From assembly GCF_000485595.1 (NCBI RefSeq), contig NW_014577155.1, positions 499,064 through 520,960 on the forward strand: a stretch of DNA of 21,897 bases, in the 5' to 3' direction. This DNA comes from Priapulus caudatus (Eukaryota > Priapulida > Priapulimorpha > Priapulimorphida > Priapulidae). Shown here piece by piece: positions 10,522 through 19,789 of the stretch; position 1 is the first letter of the stretch, and each line of letters begins with the position of its first letter. Position numbers and translations under genes: made by a program. The notes beneath the pieces were generated by a model that worked only from the letters and a program-made list of their open reading frames with translations, did not search any database and was not told where the DNA came from.

Positions 10522-11795
10522 TGAACTCAGCTAAGCTAGCGCTACCTCAGCTAAGCTAGCGCCACCTCAGCTAAGCTAGAGTTACCTCAGCTAAGCTAGC
10601 GCTACCTCAGTCTAAAGTCTAGCAGCTTACCTCAGCCTAGCTAGCCCGCTATAGCCTCAGCCCTAAAGCAGGTGGCTATCTCAAGCTATACGCTAGAGTT
10701 ACCTCCAGCCTAACGCCAAATTGCTACCTCAGCCTAAGCTAGAGTTTAATCTCAGCCCACCTAAGCTAGTGCCCTATCGTCAGCCCTAAGCTAGTGTTAC
10801 CTCAGCTAAGCTAGAGTTACCTCAGCTAAGCTAGAGTTACCTCAGCTAAGCTAGAGTTACCTCAGCTAAGCCTAAATTCCGGGGGGGGTTCTGGGAGGGG
10901 GGGGGGGGGCAGGGTGGGCTGGGGGGTGTGTTGGGGGTTTTGTGGGGGTGTGGCGGGGTGGGGGCGGGGGTGGGGCGGGGGGATACCCTTCGGCTAAGCT
11001 AGCCTGCTATCTCAGCCCTAAGCATAGCAGTACCTCAGGCTACAGCTTAGAGTTAAACTCAGCCTAAGCTAGCGTGACCTCCAGCTAGCTTAAGAGTTAC
11101 CTACGGCTTAACGCTAATAGTTAACTCAGACTAAGCTAGCGGTTCATCTCAGCTAGCTATGCTACCTCGGCTAGCGCTAGTGCTATCTCAGCTAAGCTAA
11201 TGCTACCTCAGCTAAGCTAGCGTGACCTCAGCTAAGCTAGAGTTACCTCAGCTAAGCTAGTGCTACCTCAGCTAAGCTAGTGCTACCTCAGCTAAGCTAG
11301 AGTTACCTCCAGTGCTCAAGTCCTAGCAGTTTACCTCAGGCTATAGCTTAGGCCGCTGAGGCCTCAGCTAAGCTAGAGTTACCTCAGCTAAGCTAATGTT
11401 ACCTCAGCTGAGCTAGCGTTACCTCAGCTAAGCTAATGCTACCTCAGCTAAGCTAGCATGACCTCGGCTAAGCTAGAGTTACCTCAGCTAAGCTAATGCT
11501 ACCTCAGCTAAGCTAATGCTACCTCAGCTAAGCTAGCGTGACCTCAGCTAAGCTAGAGTTACCTCAGCAAGTAGAGTGCGTACCTCAGCTAATGCTAGCG
11601 TGCACCTCAGCTAGCTAGAGTTACTCTAGCCTAAGCTAATGCCCTACCTAACAGCTTGATCGTAGCGCCCGACTCATGCTAATGCTGCAGTTACCTCGGC
11701 CTAAGCTTAGCGTTACTCTAGTTTTTTATAGCTAAACGCACTATCTCAAGCCCCTGAACTAGTGTACCTCAGCTAAGCCAATGCTACCTGATCAG
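10522..11795. repeat. PHF10: 20-bp minisatellite array, about 60 copies, in PHF10 intron 4
   Basis: The unit is CTCAGCTAAGCTAGAGTTAC; perfect tandem copies are at 10801-10820, 10821-10840 and 10841-10860. Variants read GCGCTAC, GCGTGAC, TGCTAC or ATGCTAC in the last part. Clean stretches (10801-10875, 11170-11310, 11360-11570) alternate with stretches full of indels. A G-run block at 10877-10983 interrupts it. On the minus strand the unit contains GAG|GTAACT, a moderate splice-donor-like sequence, and the palindrome AGCTTAGCT. The sequence is unrelated to the 34-bp unit. Confidence 0.97.
10877..10983. other. G-run block inside the 20-bp array
   Basis: This is about 107 bases with almost no A and C, made of G runs of 4 to 13 separated by T or short spacers. 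It could fold into G-quadruplexes on the plus strand. Its abrupt start and end within otherwise regular 20-bp units, in an indel-rich neighbourhood, also fit low-quality read sequence. Confidence 0.85.
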
Positions 11796-12480
11796 CTATT
11801 GAAACTAGTACGTGAGGAAAATCGCGGCAACTCTCTTTCCAACAAGCTTATGTAAGGCAAAACTTTACGTCGTTAAGTCGGTAGCGGTTGACATTGGCAT
11901 GTTGTTGAGTGCAGTAATAGCGTTTAACTCTCAGAGATGCAGATATTGTAATCTAAGAGAAACGTACAATGAAATAAAATTAATTTTCATTAACAAGGGT
12001 AATTACCAAGGTCGCACTCCAACTCCGTTACTACGCCATGCTCCAGCAGAAATCTTCTCTCCTGTATGTCCACCGCGTGTCGTGTCAAGTCTGAAAAAAC
12101 GTGAAACGCACCGCATTCGTTAAAGATCCCCCGACGCCACGATTCGTTCTTACCAAGTTGGCGGCATGGAAACGGAAAACACGTGGTCTTCGTTAAAGAT
12201 TTCTAGACGTCATGATTCATTACAAGACGACTCTACTGTCTGCACACGAGAGTGCATCGTACGTATTTCTAACTCACTACTTTTACACTGGATATTTTCA
12301 AAGTGGAAGCAGTGCCTTAAACGGTTTGGAAGTGGTTTGTTGGCAACGTTTTTGCTTCTGAGGAATTAGGGATGCCCGCTGCGTCTATCGGACTAACAGG
12401 AATTTATGGCGGTGCATTGGAGAAAAAAAAATGTTCAGTATAGGGTCAAGACATGTGAAGGAATGAACTCGAAACTTGAA
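11796..12480 (-). other. PHF10: PHF10 intron 4, unique part with a diverged duplication
   Basis: This is single-copy sequence. TCGTTAAAGAT at about 12117 and again at about 12190 begins two copies of a segment of about 38 bp (both continue into GACG-CA-GATTC-TTAC), roughly 70% alike by eye. Two modest plus-strand open frames (11812-12123 and 12166-12369) match no family I recognise and lie in an intron on the opposite strand; I do not call them. Confidence 0.5.
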
Positions 12481-12900
12481 AGAAAAAACTCAGCAAAACC
12501 TGCGAGGGTGGAGACTTGTAAACGAACGAATGCACAAGCAAACGAACGCACGAACAAATTTACACAGGAATGCATGCACGTACTTACTCGCTTACTCACT
12601 CACTCGCTCACTCACTCACTCACGTACAGATAAATAAACAAGACATGCAAACAAACAAAGGAACAGATGAACAGGCAAAGAGAAAGATAAACAAATGAAC
12701 AGACAAACAGACACATAAACGAACAAACGGACTTGACCGACAAATAAATGAATGAACAGACAAACAGACAAGCAAAAGAACGGATGAACAGACGCACAGA
12801 CAGACAGACAAACAAACGAATAAACAAAAGAACGGATGGACAGACAAAGCGACAAGCAAAGGAACAGACAGAATGACAGACGAACGGAGGAACAAAGGGA
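12480..12900. repeat. Degenerate AAAC/ACAG/CACT simple repeats
   Basis: On the plus strand, thymine-poor sequence built from AAACGAAC, GACAGACA and AACAAAC blocks runs through this segment, with a CACT tetranucleotide tract at about 12590-12620. On the minus strand it reads as long Cys/Leu/Val-rich open frames continuing out of PHF10 exon 4. These are repeat translations beyond the splice donor at 12909, not protein. Confidence 0.85.
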
Positions 12901-12909
12901 CGCTCGTAC

Positions 12910-13040
12910 CGGGGTACTTGCGCTTGAATGACTTCACGGCCAGATACTCGCTGATCTGCTCCTGCAGGAAGTAGCGCTCTCCGGACTTTGTGCGCGGCCA
13001 CTGATACTCGAACAGCTTCTCCACGGGGAACGTCGCGTGC
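12910..13040 (-). CDS. PHF10: PHF10 exon 4 (first half of the SAY domain)
   Basis: This is the clearest homology in the window. After acceptor GGTTTTCGGCAG the exon gives [15 protein letters not shown], then a [11 protein letters not shown] stretch and V-K-S-F-K-R-K-Y-P. It ends with a G before donor GTACGA. Human PHF10 has L-I-E-Y-K-W-P, L-Q-E-Q-V-S-E-Y-L and T-S-F-K-R-K-Y-P-D at the same positions. The SAY domain of PHF10/SAYP mediates incorporation into PBAF and transcriptional activation. The exon has 131 bp: one base completing Gly 260, 43 codons, and one base of the expected Asp 304. The donor is weaker than those of exons 1, 2 and 6. Confidence 0.93.
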
Positions 13041-13879
13041 CTGCCGAAAACCCACAAATCCCATTACGTCATCGCTCTCTCTCGCTCGCGCGCTTGCTCA
13101 CTCGCTCCCCGCCGCCGCGCCTCTTCCCTCCCCCTCACTAACCTGTCACGGTTGGCGCGTTGCTCGCTCGTGACAGGCGAATCTGATCGAGGTAATTCGT
13201 GCGTCCGCACGAGGCGGAGTAATGCGTTCCAAATGTACGTGGACAACCGAGTGGTCGACTGCGCAGTAAGTTAGTCTTACTGAGCGACTAAGTGACAGAG
13301 TAGTGGCTAATTAAGCGCACGCTAGCACGTAAAGCAGCTTAAGCGTTACATTACGGCAAACAGAGAATGTCGCTGTATCGCCGAAAATTGACATGACATG
13401 ATAGTACAATACTGGCTCAACTAACCTTTACATAATCACCGGCCATGAAACGCCGCGTTGACACATATTTTATTTTTATGCGACTGAGAGACAAATCCAC
13501 GAATAATAATATTGCAATTCAGTTATGGCAATATTCTCGCACTTAAATATTATCGTTTTAAATTTAATTGTAATTATAGTTATAAACAAACTGCATTGCA
13601 CCCGGATATTGCAAACTTACATTTTGTTATTAGGGGTTTCACATCAGTATAATACTAGAGAAAAGATTCTGTGTATATTGTTTGTACCACATTTATTTTA
13701 TTTTACATTACGTCACTGATTACCATAAGCTTGCCTGCTGCTTTGTGACGACTTGAATAACGAGGTCCAACCACGTACTGTTTCCGTGACAACACTACTC
13801 TGTAACCTCACAAAAAATGTGTAAATGAACGTTAGAGTCGTTAGCCTAGTTCTAAGCTCGGCAGATGGCGCCACATTAC
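13041..13879 (-). other. PHF10: PHF10 intron 3
   Basis: The intron runs from donor GTAATG after exon 3 to acceptor TTTTCGGCAG before exon 4. A CT/CG-rich low-complexity tract lies at 13068-13145 and AT-rich DNA at about 13460-13710. No other coding exon is required, because exon 3 phase (2) fits exon 4 directly. Confidence 0.75.
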
Positions 13880-14012
13880 CCAACAGACAGGACGCTGTCC
13901 TCGTCAACGGGTTTCGCTGATCGTCGCGACTTCTGTGAGGAGAACGACGACTGGGAATCTTCCTGGTCCTCGTATCCTTCCAGTACGGGAATCACGGGCT
14001 TCTCTATTGAAG
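13880..14012 (-). CDS. PHF10: PHF10 exon 3 (acidic/serine-rich linker)
   Basis: The exon lies between acceptor TTTTTTCCCTGACCAG and donor GTAATG. Two bases (CT) complete an Ala codon begun by G in exon 2, 43 codons follow, and GG is completed to Gly by exon 4. The product begins S-I-E-K-P-V-I-P-V-L-E-G-Y-E-D, contains the Ser-rich stretch D-S-Q-S-S-F-S-S-Q-K-S-R-R, and ends D-E-D-S-V-L-S-V. It has no recognised domain but occupies the place of the Ser-rich linker before the SAY domain in human PHF10. The call rests on splice signals, open frame and two matching phases. The frame is open but lacks its own start codon, so simple ORF scans miss it. Confidence 0.82.
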
Positions 14013-14383
14013 CTGGTCAGGGAAAAAATAGTTTCCCTGAGTCACGTGCCGAATCTCAATCGAGGTCAGAAATCACGGGCGATAGATGATGTGCCGGATC
14101 GGACAAAACTGTTCCATATATATTTTATATTATATAGGGTTACTATTATTAATTATTAATTGTTTTATTGTTTATTTTTTATTCACTTTTTATATTAAAC
14201 AAGAAGAGCAGCAATTCGTTTTAGCAAAATCGTATTATATCTACGTCATGTTTCAAATCGGCTAGCTGCTTAGTGCCAATTTTCACGGGCACCATCGCAA
14301 GTAAGGAGGGATCCCACAGGTCTTGTTGGCACTGCCATGGATAAATACGCATTCTCCGGCCGATGTACGGCTGCCGTACTCAC
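14013..14383 (-). other. PHF10: PHF10 intron 2
   Basis: A 371-bp intron from the strong donor GTGAGT after exon 2 to the acceptor before exon 3. It is AT-rich at 14100-14220. Nothing else is recognised. Confidence 0.75.
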
Positions 14384-14552
14384 CACCCGCGTCGCTCAGG
14401 TTGGTTTTGCTCGACTGGAGATACGAACTGTCGTACATCATCAACGACTCTTCGCCGGCTTCCAGACTCTGGTCCGCGGGGTTCGACACGTCCGCGGTGG
14501 AAAGCTGCATCGCTGCCGTGCCTTCGTCTGCCTCTGGCAGCTCTTGCAAATT
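14384..14552 (-). CDS. PHF10: PHF10 exon 2 (acidic N-terminal region)
   Basis: Acceptor CTTATTTTTCAG precedes AAT and a perfect donor GTGAGT follows. The 169 bp encode 56 codons plus one base, residues about 160-215, starting N-L-Q-E-L-P-E-A-D-E-G and ending T-N-L-S-D-A-G. It is rich in Glu, Asp and Ser, without a recognised domain. Phase 0 on entry matches exon 1, and phase 1 on exit matches exon 3. The ORF that runs past the donor to 14283 is intronic read-through. Confidence 0.85.
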
Positions 14553-14933
14553 CTGAAAAATAAGAACCATCTACGTGTTACGCGTCTTAGCTCCCGACAT
14601 CAACGTAGATTTCTTTATCGTTCACATCATACGTTGTTCGTATGCTGCAATGGTCGCACATGGGAGCAAACTGGGTTACACAAATGCGCCATCATGTAAC
14701 AAACAGGATCAGTCAATTGATCCGATATATTAAAGTGGAATCACCAAAGATTTTTCAACAGATTCTTGCTTAGTATAGGAGATAAAATCTACATGCACCG
14801 CTATCTGAATGAAGTTTATTCTAACAAGACGTTCCGAGTCACACTGCAACATCTTCAAGGACGGCGCTACATGAACAAACTTTCCCGGAATACAATGTTT
14901 AAAGGGATTTTGAATTTATTTTGGCTCACTCAC
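14553..14933 (-). other. PHF10: PHF10 intron 1 (first intron after the start codon)
   Basis: A 381-bp phase-0 intron with donor GTGAGT and acceptor TTTTTCAG. Open frames on the plus strand across it show no recognisable family. Confidence 0.75.
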
Positions 14934-15419
14934 GGTAATTCTCGAGGAGGGATCCATCTCAAATAACACGCTCGATATGGATACGTCGTCTTCCGGCGCT
15001 AGTACCGTCTGCGCAATATCGCCCGTGCCCATCAAATTCTCCACGGCCACGTCTGCGTAGGTGGTACCCCCTTCGAACTGCACATCGTCGGAGATCTCGG
15101 GTATCAATTGTTCTCGATAGGTGGCGCTCTCCGATGTTTCCGCGCGCTCGGTGACATCTTTCTGTGGGAACGAACTCTCGTCATACGGCGTCTTGCCAGG
15201 GTCGCTGTCAAACGCGTGTTCGGGTTCGTGCGCGTGCATGGAGTTGAGAAGCGCAGACTGAACGCACGTCAAGTTCTCCACCATGCCGGCCGTCTCGGGA
15301 TTTAGAGAGTCCGGCGCCTGTAAATCGTCGGGCATTTCCACGGCCGGAGGACACGACATCGTCTCCGGGATGGAGTCATCTGGAATTTCGCCGGCTGTTA
15401 CGTCAGACATTACGCACTC
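14934..15419 (-). CDS. PHF10: PHF10 exon 1 of the coding region (start codon, acidic N-terminus)
   Basis: ATG lies at 15410-15408, nine bases inside an exon that begins after acceptor TTTCAG (exon start 15419); at least one 5' exon therefore lies upstream. There is no in-frame stop in those nine bases, so extra N-terminal codons in the previous exon are possible, but this is the first visible Met. The exon codes for 159 residues (M-S-D-V-T-A-G-E-I-P-D-D…) and ends D-P-S-S-R-I-T before donor GTGAGT. The segment is strongly acidic with many Pro and Ser, probably disordered. Together with exons 2 and 3 it gives about 260 residues before the SAY domain, much longer than I recall for human PHF10. 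Assignment to PHF10 rests on splice phase continuity with exons 2 to 4. Confidence 0.83.
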
Positions 15420-16043
15420 CTGAAACGAAGTTTAGTTGATGAACCATGAGCATCATTACTATTGCATTGTTTTTGTTGTTATCTGGTTGATCTCTTTACG
15501 TGAGAGTAGTACTTGTAGTAGTCATAGTGCCAATACTTTCACTGTGTACAATCGAAACACTGTTGACTGTTGTTAATGTTATCACACCTAGTAAACTACT
15601 GCACATGTGTACCCTTGTTTACGTCCGTTAATTAATAGATGCGTATTCTTGAGAATGTAATTACGTCAGCAACGTAGTTAATCACACGTAACGTTATTGA
15701 TTACTATGTCAGTAGTTAGTACAACTGTACTATGTTGTGTACAGTACTACAAAAGTGCAATGTTATTTCCGAGCACATACGAATGATGGGCCAAGTTCAC
15801 TGTCCGTATACATAAACTACTCATTATCACCACACTAGCTCTTTAATTCTACCTAATAATATTCATGGCTTTTCAAAAACTGCAATTACTAAGTTATAAT
15901 TGTGGTACATACGTTTTGATCGCTTTTGTTGTGTAAAATTTCGGTTTCTACAATACCGCTATCGGCCATATTTGATGCTTTATTATTGTAGACGGACACG
16001 TTTAGTTGCTGCTAACTTAATAATTAAGGGAAAGGACGAGCGG
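15420..16043 (-). other. PHF10: Putative 5' UTR intron of PHF10
   Basis: AT-rich sequence without open frames of note. The acceptor TTTCAG at its lower end implies that an upstream non-coding exon exists between here and about 16050, or further right, but I cannot choose the donor with confidence (weak candidates near 15497 and 15620). Confidence 0.4.
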
Positions 16044-16053
16044 GGCCATCTTT
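16044..16053 (-). promoter_or_regulatory. PHF10: YY1-like motif, possible PHF10 start region
   Basis: On the minus strand this reads AAAGATGGCC, close to the AAGATGGCGGC motif often found just downstream of transcription starts of broadly expressed animal genes. It lies about 630 bp upstream of the PHF10 start codon in a short GC-richer patch, in the right orientation. A motif this short can occur by chance. Confidence 0.3.
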
Positions 16054-16852
16054 CCTATAGGCATCATCACTGTCGTCACTGTGATCACGAATTTTTTTCT
16101 TCCTAAATTTTCATTCTTTTATTTAGTGAACTCTTTATGACAAAAATCTAACAAAGAAACTACTTGAAAAATATATTTCGTTGCATTTTCTTGACGATTT
16201 TACTAAAATCTCAAATATGATGGCGAGTACAAAAATCACCGTATTTTAATGGATTTACGAGAATGTTTGAAACGTAACATTAGATTTGAGAAGTTAGGTA
16301 CAAAATTACACCCTCCGCAGTACGATAACCGATATGAATAGAACGTTGCGGAGCAAGAATGTGAAATGCTGAAGGCGGGTACAAGAATGGCGAAGGAAGA
16401 AATAATTGTGATAATGAAAGAGTGTACGTGAGAGTACGTGGCACGTGGAATTTTCACTTTATAAATTCCTCCCGCTCCCTCCTTCTCCCCTTGGCTTCTT
16501 TCTTGCTTTCCGAGTCCCTTCCAAACACTCAAATATATACACACGTACGTATACGCACGTACACACGCACACGTACCGCTACTTTAAAATAGCTTTATTA
16601 TAATTAAGAATAATAATAATATTAATATTATTATCATCATCATTATTAAATCTTTATTGCATATAATTAAAATACAAGTACATGTAATGACAAGTGTTTT
16701 TCACAGAGAAAAAATCTGTTGATCGCAATTGTGTTAAGCTGTTAAAATACTATAATTTCCAAGTAGGCCTAATTCAATACATTATAATATTTAGGCCTAT
16801 ATATATAATATTATATATATTTATTATATACATTTTATATGTACTTATTACA
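16054..16852. other. Intergenic region between divergent PHF10 and bZIP genes
   Basis: AT-rich DNA with an ACACGTACGT-type alternating tract at 16537-16577 and an AAT/ATT trinucleotide tract at 16603-16650. The two flanking genes point away from each other, so their promoters are expected here or just to the right, but no TATA or initiator site can be singled out. Confidence 0.5.
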
Positions 16853-17044
16853 CAGGGGCGTGTACAGGGGGGGGGGATCCATGCAGGGGGCCGGACCCCC
16901 CGCCCCCCCCCCCTGCTCGCGCAGAAAACGCATCTAAGGGGGTCTAATTTCAAAATGTTTGTGGGGGAAGGCCCCCAGACCCCCCCCCCCTTCGCGTGCT
17001 CGCAAGTTAGATCCCCCCTGGTACAAATCCTGTACACGCCCCTG
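16853..17044. mobile_element. Non-autonomous DNA transposon (MITE) with 16-bp perfect inverted ends
   Basis: The left end CAGGGGCGTGTACAGG (16853-16868) is an exact reverse complement of the right end CCTGTACACGCCCCTG (17029-17044). ATTACA directly flanks both ends (16847-16852 and 17045-17050), a perfect 6-bp target-site duplication. The 192-bp body contains long C and G runs and no transposase. Ends starting CAGGGGCG resemble hAT-type elements, but those usually duplicate 8 bp, so the superfamily is open. Exact ends and duplication suggest a fairly recent insertion. It sits about 110 bp upstream of the bZIP coding exon. Confidence 0.88.
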
Positions 17045-17154
17045 ATTACATACTATAACATATTGCAATTCAATCATGCATTCCGGTACACTTATCTCTC
17101 CGCGCCTACTATTTCGTCGTGCATCGATCACATCACTGCAACCGTATTTCGCAG

Positions 17155-18190
17155 GTAAATGGAGACGGGCGGCTGGCTTCAGGGACTCCCCGACGACGAC
17201 CTGGTCGCGCTGAGCGCCGACGTCGGCTCCGACTGTTCTTCCTGCAGCATGCCCGGCAGCGGCAATACCTCCCTGGAGGATCCGCAGCAGGGAAGCTGGA
17301 ACAGCAACGGCGGCAGTAACACATGCAGAGCCCTGCGCTGCGACCCGATGCCGCCGCTGCTGCCGCCGCCGCCGCCATACATAGACGACGCAAACTACGC
17401 GACGCTGAACCCGATCGGTCACGTGACCGCCGCGCAGACGCCGCTGACGCACGCCATGGCAACGAGCTTGACGCAAGAGTACGCGCTAAGCAACCACCAC
17501 CACCATCATCAGCAGCAGCAGCAACAGCAGCAGCAGCATCAGCATCAGCAGAATCAGTATCAGCAGCAACTTCCTCTTGTGCAGAGTTCCCCTCAGGAAC
17601 TCGAGGCTTCCTCTCTGCTCCCCGGGAGTTTATACGGAGGGCAGGACCTGATCGAGGGATCTATGACCATGAGCGAGCTCGCGCCGCATAACCATGACAA
17701 CGCTGCGAATCAGCAGATGTACTTCTCCCCGTGGCACGACGCCTCCGCCGTCTACCCTCCCCCGCAGGAACCCTCCGTCGCATCCGCACACATCACGGGA
17801 GAGCACGCCGACGCTCTGATGACGTCATACTACGGCGGCGACGCGAAGCAGCGATTCCAGACGTCGCCTCCGCAGAGTCTGAGTGGGCTGAACACGAGCG
17901 ACATAGAGAACAGTACGACGATAGCGCACTACCAACCGCGAGACGTCATACGGAAGCGGAGAAAGACGATGGTGCCCGTGGACAGGAAGGACGACGGCTA
18001 CTGGGAGAAGAGGAGGAAGAATAACGAATCGGCAAAGAAATCCAGAGAGTACAAGAAGGACAGAGAGAAGAAGTTTTTCCGGCGCGCCTGTGAGTTGGAA
18101 CAAGAGAATCAGATGCTCAGGGAGCGGATAGCAGAACTGGAGACGAAGATGATATCTGCTGCCAAAGATTGTGCATATGCAAACATGTGA
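17155..18190 (+). CDS. PAR/NFIL3/CES-2-type bZIP transcription factor
   Basis: A sequence-specific DNA-binding protein expected to work as a dimer in the nucleus. The coding part (ATG at 17159, stop at 18188) gives 343 residues. A TAA lies in frame directly before the ATG, and TATTTCGCAG at 17145-17154 looks like a splice acceptor, so this is probably the only coding exon, preceded by a 5' UTR exon. Residues 4-18 form a hydrophobic/acidic patch (G-W-L-Q-G-L-P-D-D-D-L), 65-73 are Pro/Leu-rich, and 113-137 are a His/Gln tract, all typical of activation regions. The basic region begins near 277 (D-D-G-Y-W-E-K-R-R-K) and contains N-N-E-S-A-K-K-S-R (288-296), the signature of PAR, NFIL3/vrille and CES-2 factors. 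Heptad residues F306, L313, L320 and L327 make a short zipper near the C-terminus. I cannot tell which subgroup it belongs to. Another large frame (17323-17691) is a shadow of this gene. Confidence 0.9.
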
Positions 18191-18700
18191 GGTGTATTCT
18201 AAAGGCCTTGTGTATTTCATCGCCCTATGTAGTCAAATGTCAAGGCGTTATTATATTATATCAAGAGCTAATAAATACCTATTATTATTACTATTATAGG
18301 TATTTATTAGCTCTTGATTATATATATTGCCTTAATTAAATATAACATTGTCGCGCCATCTATCGAGAGAAATAATCTATAAGCGCATAATTTTTATTAT
18401 TATATGCATATTAGATTAGGTTCTTACCAAAGAAATACACTTCATAGAATATCGAGTATTATATTTCTATGGTTCTTACTAGGAAATGTTGAAATGCGTT
18501 GGAAAGCCAAACTATATATTTATAGTAAAGTATTCTTGTGGTATGTGTAGTCATACGTGTATGTCATTTAGTGAATATCGTAATTAGAATCGTGTCACTG
18601 TTTAAACATTATAGTAGGTGTAAAGAATGTTTGTCGTAAATTAATGTACTTTTTTTGTATCTGGTAATAGCGACTTCTTGTAATAAAGATAAGCATTTCA
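18191..18700 (+). other. bZIP 3' untranslated region
   Basis: AT-rich sequence downstream of the stop with polyadenylation hexamers AATAAA at 18270-18275 and 18682-18687. The first lies inside a perfect inverted repeat. The transcript end cannot be fixed from sequence alone. Confidence 0.5.
18261..18317. repeat. Perfect 22-bp inverted repeat (hairpin) in the bZIP 3' UTR
   Basis: The left arm 18261-18282 (TCAAGAGCTAATAAATACCT…) is an exact reverse complement of 18296-18317, separated by a 13-base A/T loop. Each arm contains AATAAA in one orientation, so a polyadenylation hexamer is present on both strands. It could be a transcription-end structure, a very small palindromic element, or a small-RNA-type stem. 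Confidence 0.95.
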
Positions 18701-19190
18701 GCACGGACAAGCTATGTGTATATAGCTGTGTTAGACTGTCCTTTATACGTGGTTTTCATATCACATGTATTTATATATCATTACATAAAACTAAGCAGCC
18801 ATAATAATATAATATATAAGGTACCATAATTGTAATTGTATTATAGACGTTTGATAAAATATTATTTGATATTTGATGTTGAGATTTGATATTATTCTGA
18901 GCAAAATGATCGCGAGTTAGATACACATGGAAATCACGAGCATAGAAATCGTAACTGCGAATCGTATACATTTTAACCACGATTGTTGTAGATGCCCTTC
19001 AGACTTTTTAACTTGGTCTTACTTTTGTATTTAGTAGAACTAAGCCGAATTCGTCGTACTTGTAATCAGATTTTTTCCATAACATAACTAGTGGCGTACT
19101 CGGCGGATGTCTGTGGGTTGTTTTAGATGGACCAAGATCAATTCTCGGCGCGCGTAGTTCTAATGCAGCCGTAGCTTGTGAAAGTAGTGC
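18701..19190. other. Intergenic, nothing recognised
   Basis: AT-rich to mixed sequence between the bZIP gene and the CA repeat. I searched the minus strand for the expected next exon of the short-chain dehydrogenase (an N-A-I-C-P-G-F-like motif) and did not find it. Confidence 0.45.
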
Positions 19191-19191
19191 G

Positions 19192-19226
19192 GTACACACA
19201 CGTACACGCACGCACACGCACACACG

Positions 19227-19271
<45 letters not shown>

Positions 19272-19283
19272 CACGCACACGCG

Positions 19284-19320
<37 letters not shown>

Positions 19321-19331
19321 CACACACACAC

Positions 19332-19375
<44 letters not shown>

Positions 19376-19515
19376 GACACACACGTGCGCGCGCACACAC
19401 ACACATATGTATGTGTATACACACCACACACACGCACACGCACGCACGTGCATGCAAGCACGCGCTTACACATACGCACACATGTGTACACACACACGCA
19501 CGCGCGCCCAACATA
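19192..19515. repeat. Compound (CA)n / CACG microsatellite
   Basis: CA runs are interrupted by CG, CACG and short A insertions, ending in a degraded ACACGCACGCG tail. All long open frames across it on both strands (His/Thr or Cys/Val repeats) are translations of the repeat. Confidence 0.97.
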
Positions 19516-19789
19516 CCTTACACACGTACGCGCACATACAAACATTCTGCTTATATACACCCTGAAGGTTTGGTCATTTTCATTACAGCTGTCAAATTTA
19601 CAACACCTAAACGCTGATTCAGTTAATCAATTTTTAATTATAACTAATTGGTAGTGATTGATTCTACGCTCTCGTATTTGCCACAAAGCGCATCTGTAAA
19701 ACGAAGTTACTCTTCAGTTGAGGTAAATACTTTATTTCACATGAAGCCAAATCCAATCGCTCGAATGAGAGAGAGCTCATTCGATTTCC

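Noticed and set aside
12612-12909. Cys/Leu/Val-rich minus-strand frames extending out of PHF10 exon 4
   Set aside because: They continue past the exon 4 donor into simple AAAC/ACAG repeats.
13865-14159. Plus-strand frames over 13865-14159
   Set aside because: They lie opposite PHF10 exon 3, whose minus-strand frame has matching splice signals and phases.
16694-17158. 154-codon plus-strand frame ending just before the bZIP ATG
   Set aside because: Much of it is the G/C-run MITE and AT-rich DNA; the in-frame stop separates it from bZIP.
17323-17691. Ala/Arg-rich frame overlapping the bZIP gene, and minus-strand frames at 17133-17476 and 17825-18220
   Set aside because: Shadows of the bZIP coding sequence caused by its GC-rich codons.
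19138-19654. Long His/Thr- and Cys/Val-repeat open frames
   Set aside because: Dinucleotide microsatellite read in frame.
19761-19784. 9-bp inverted repeat TCGAATGAG/CTCATTCGA with 6-base loop
   Set aside because: Short enough to occur by chance in this AT-rich, repetitive area; no other evidence of function.
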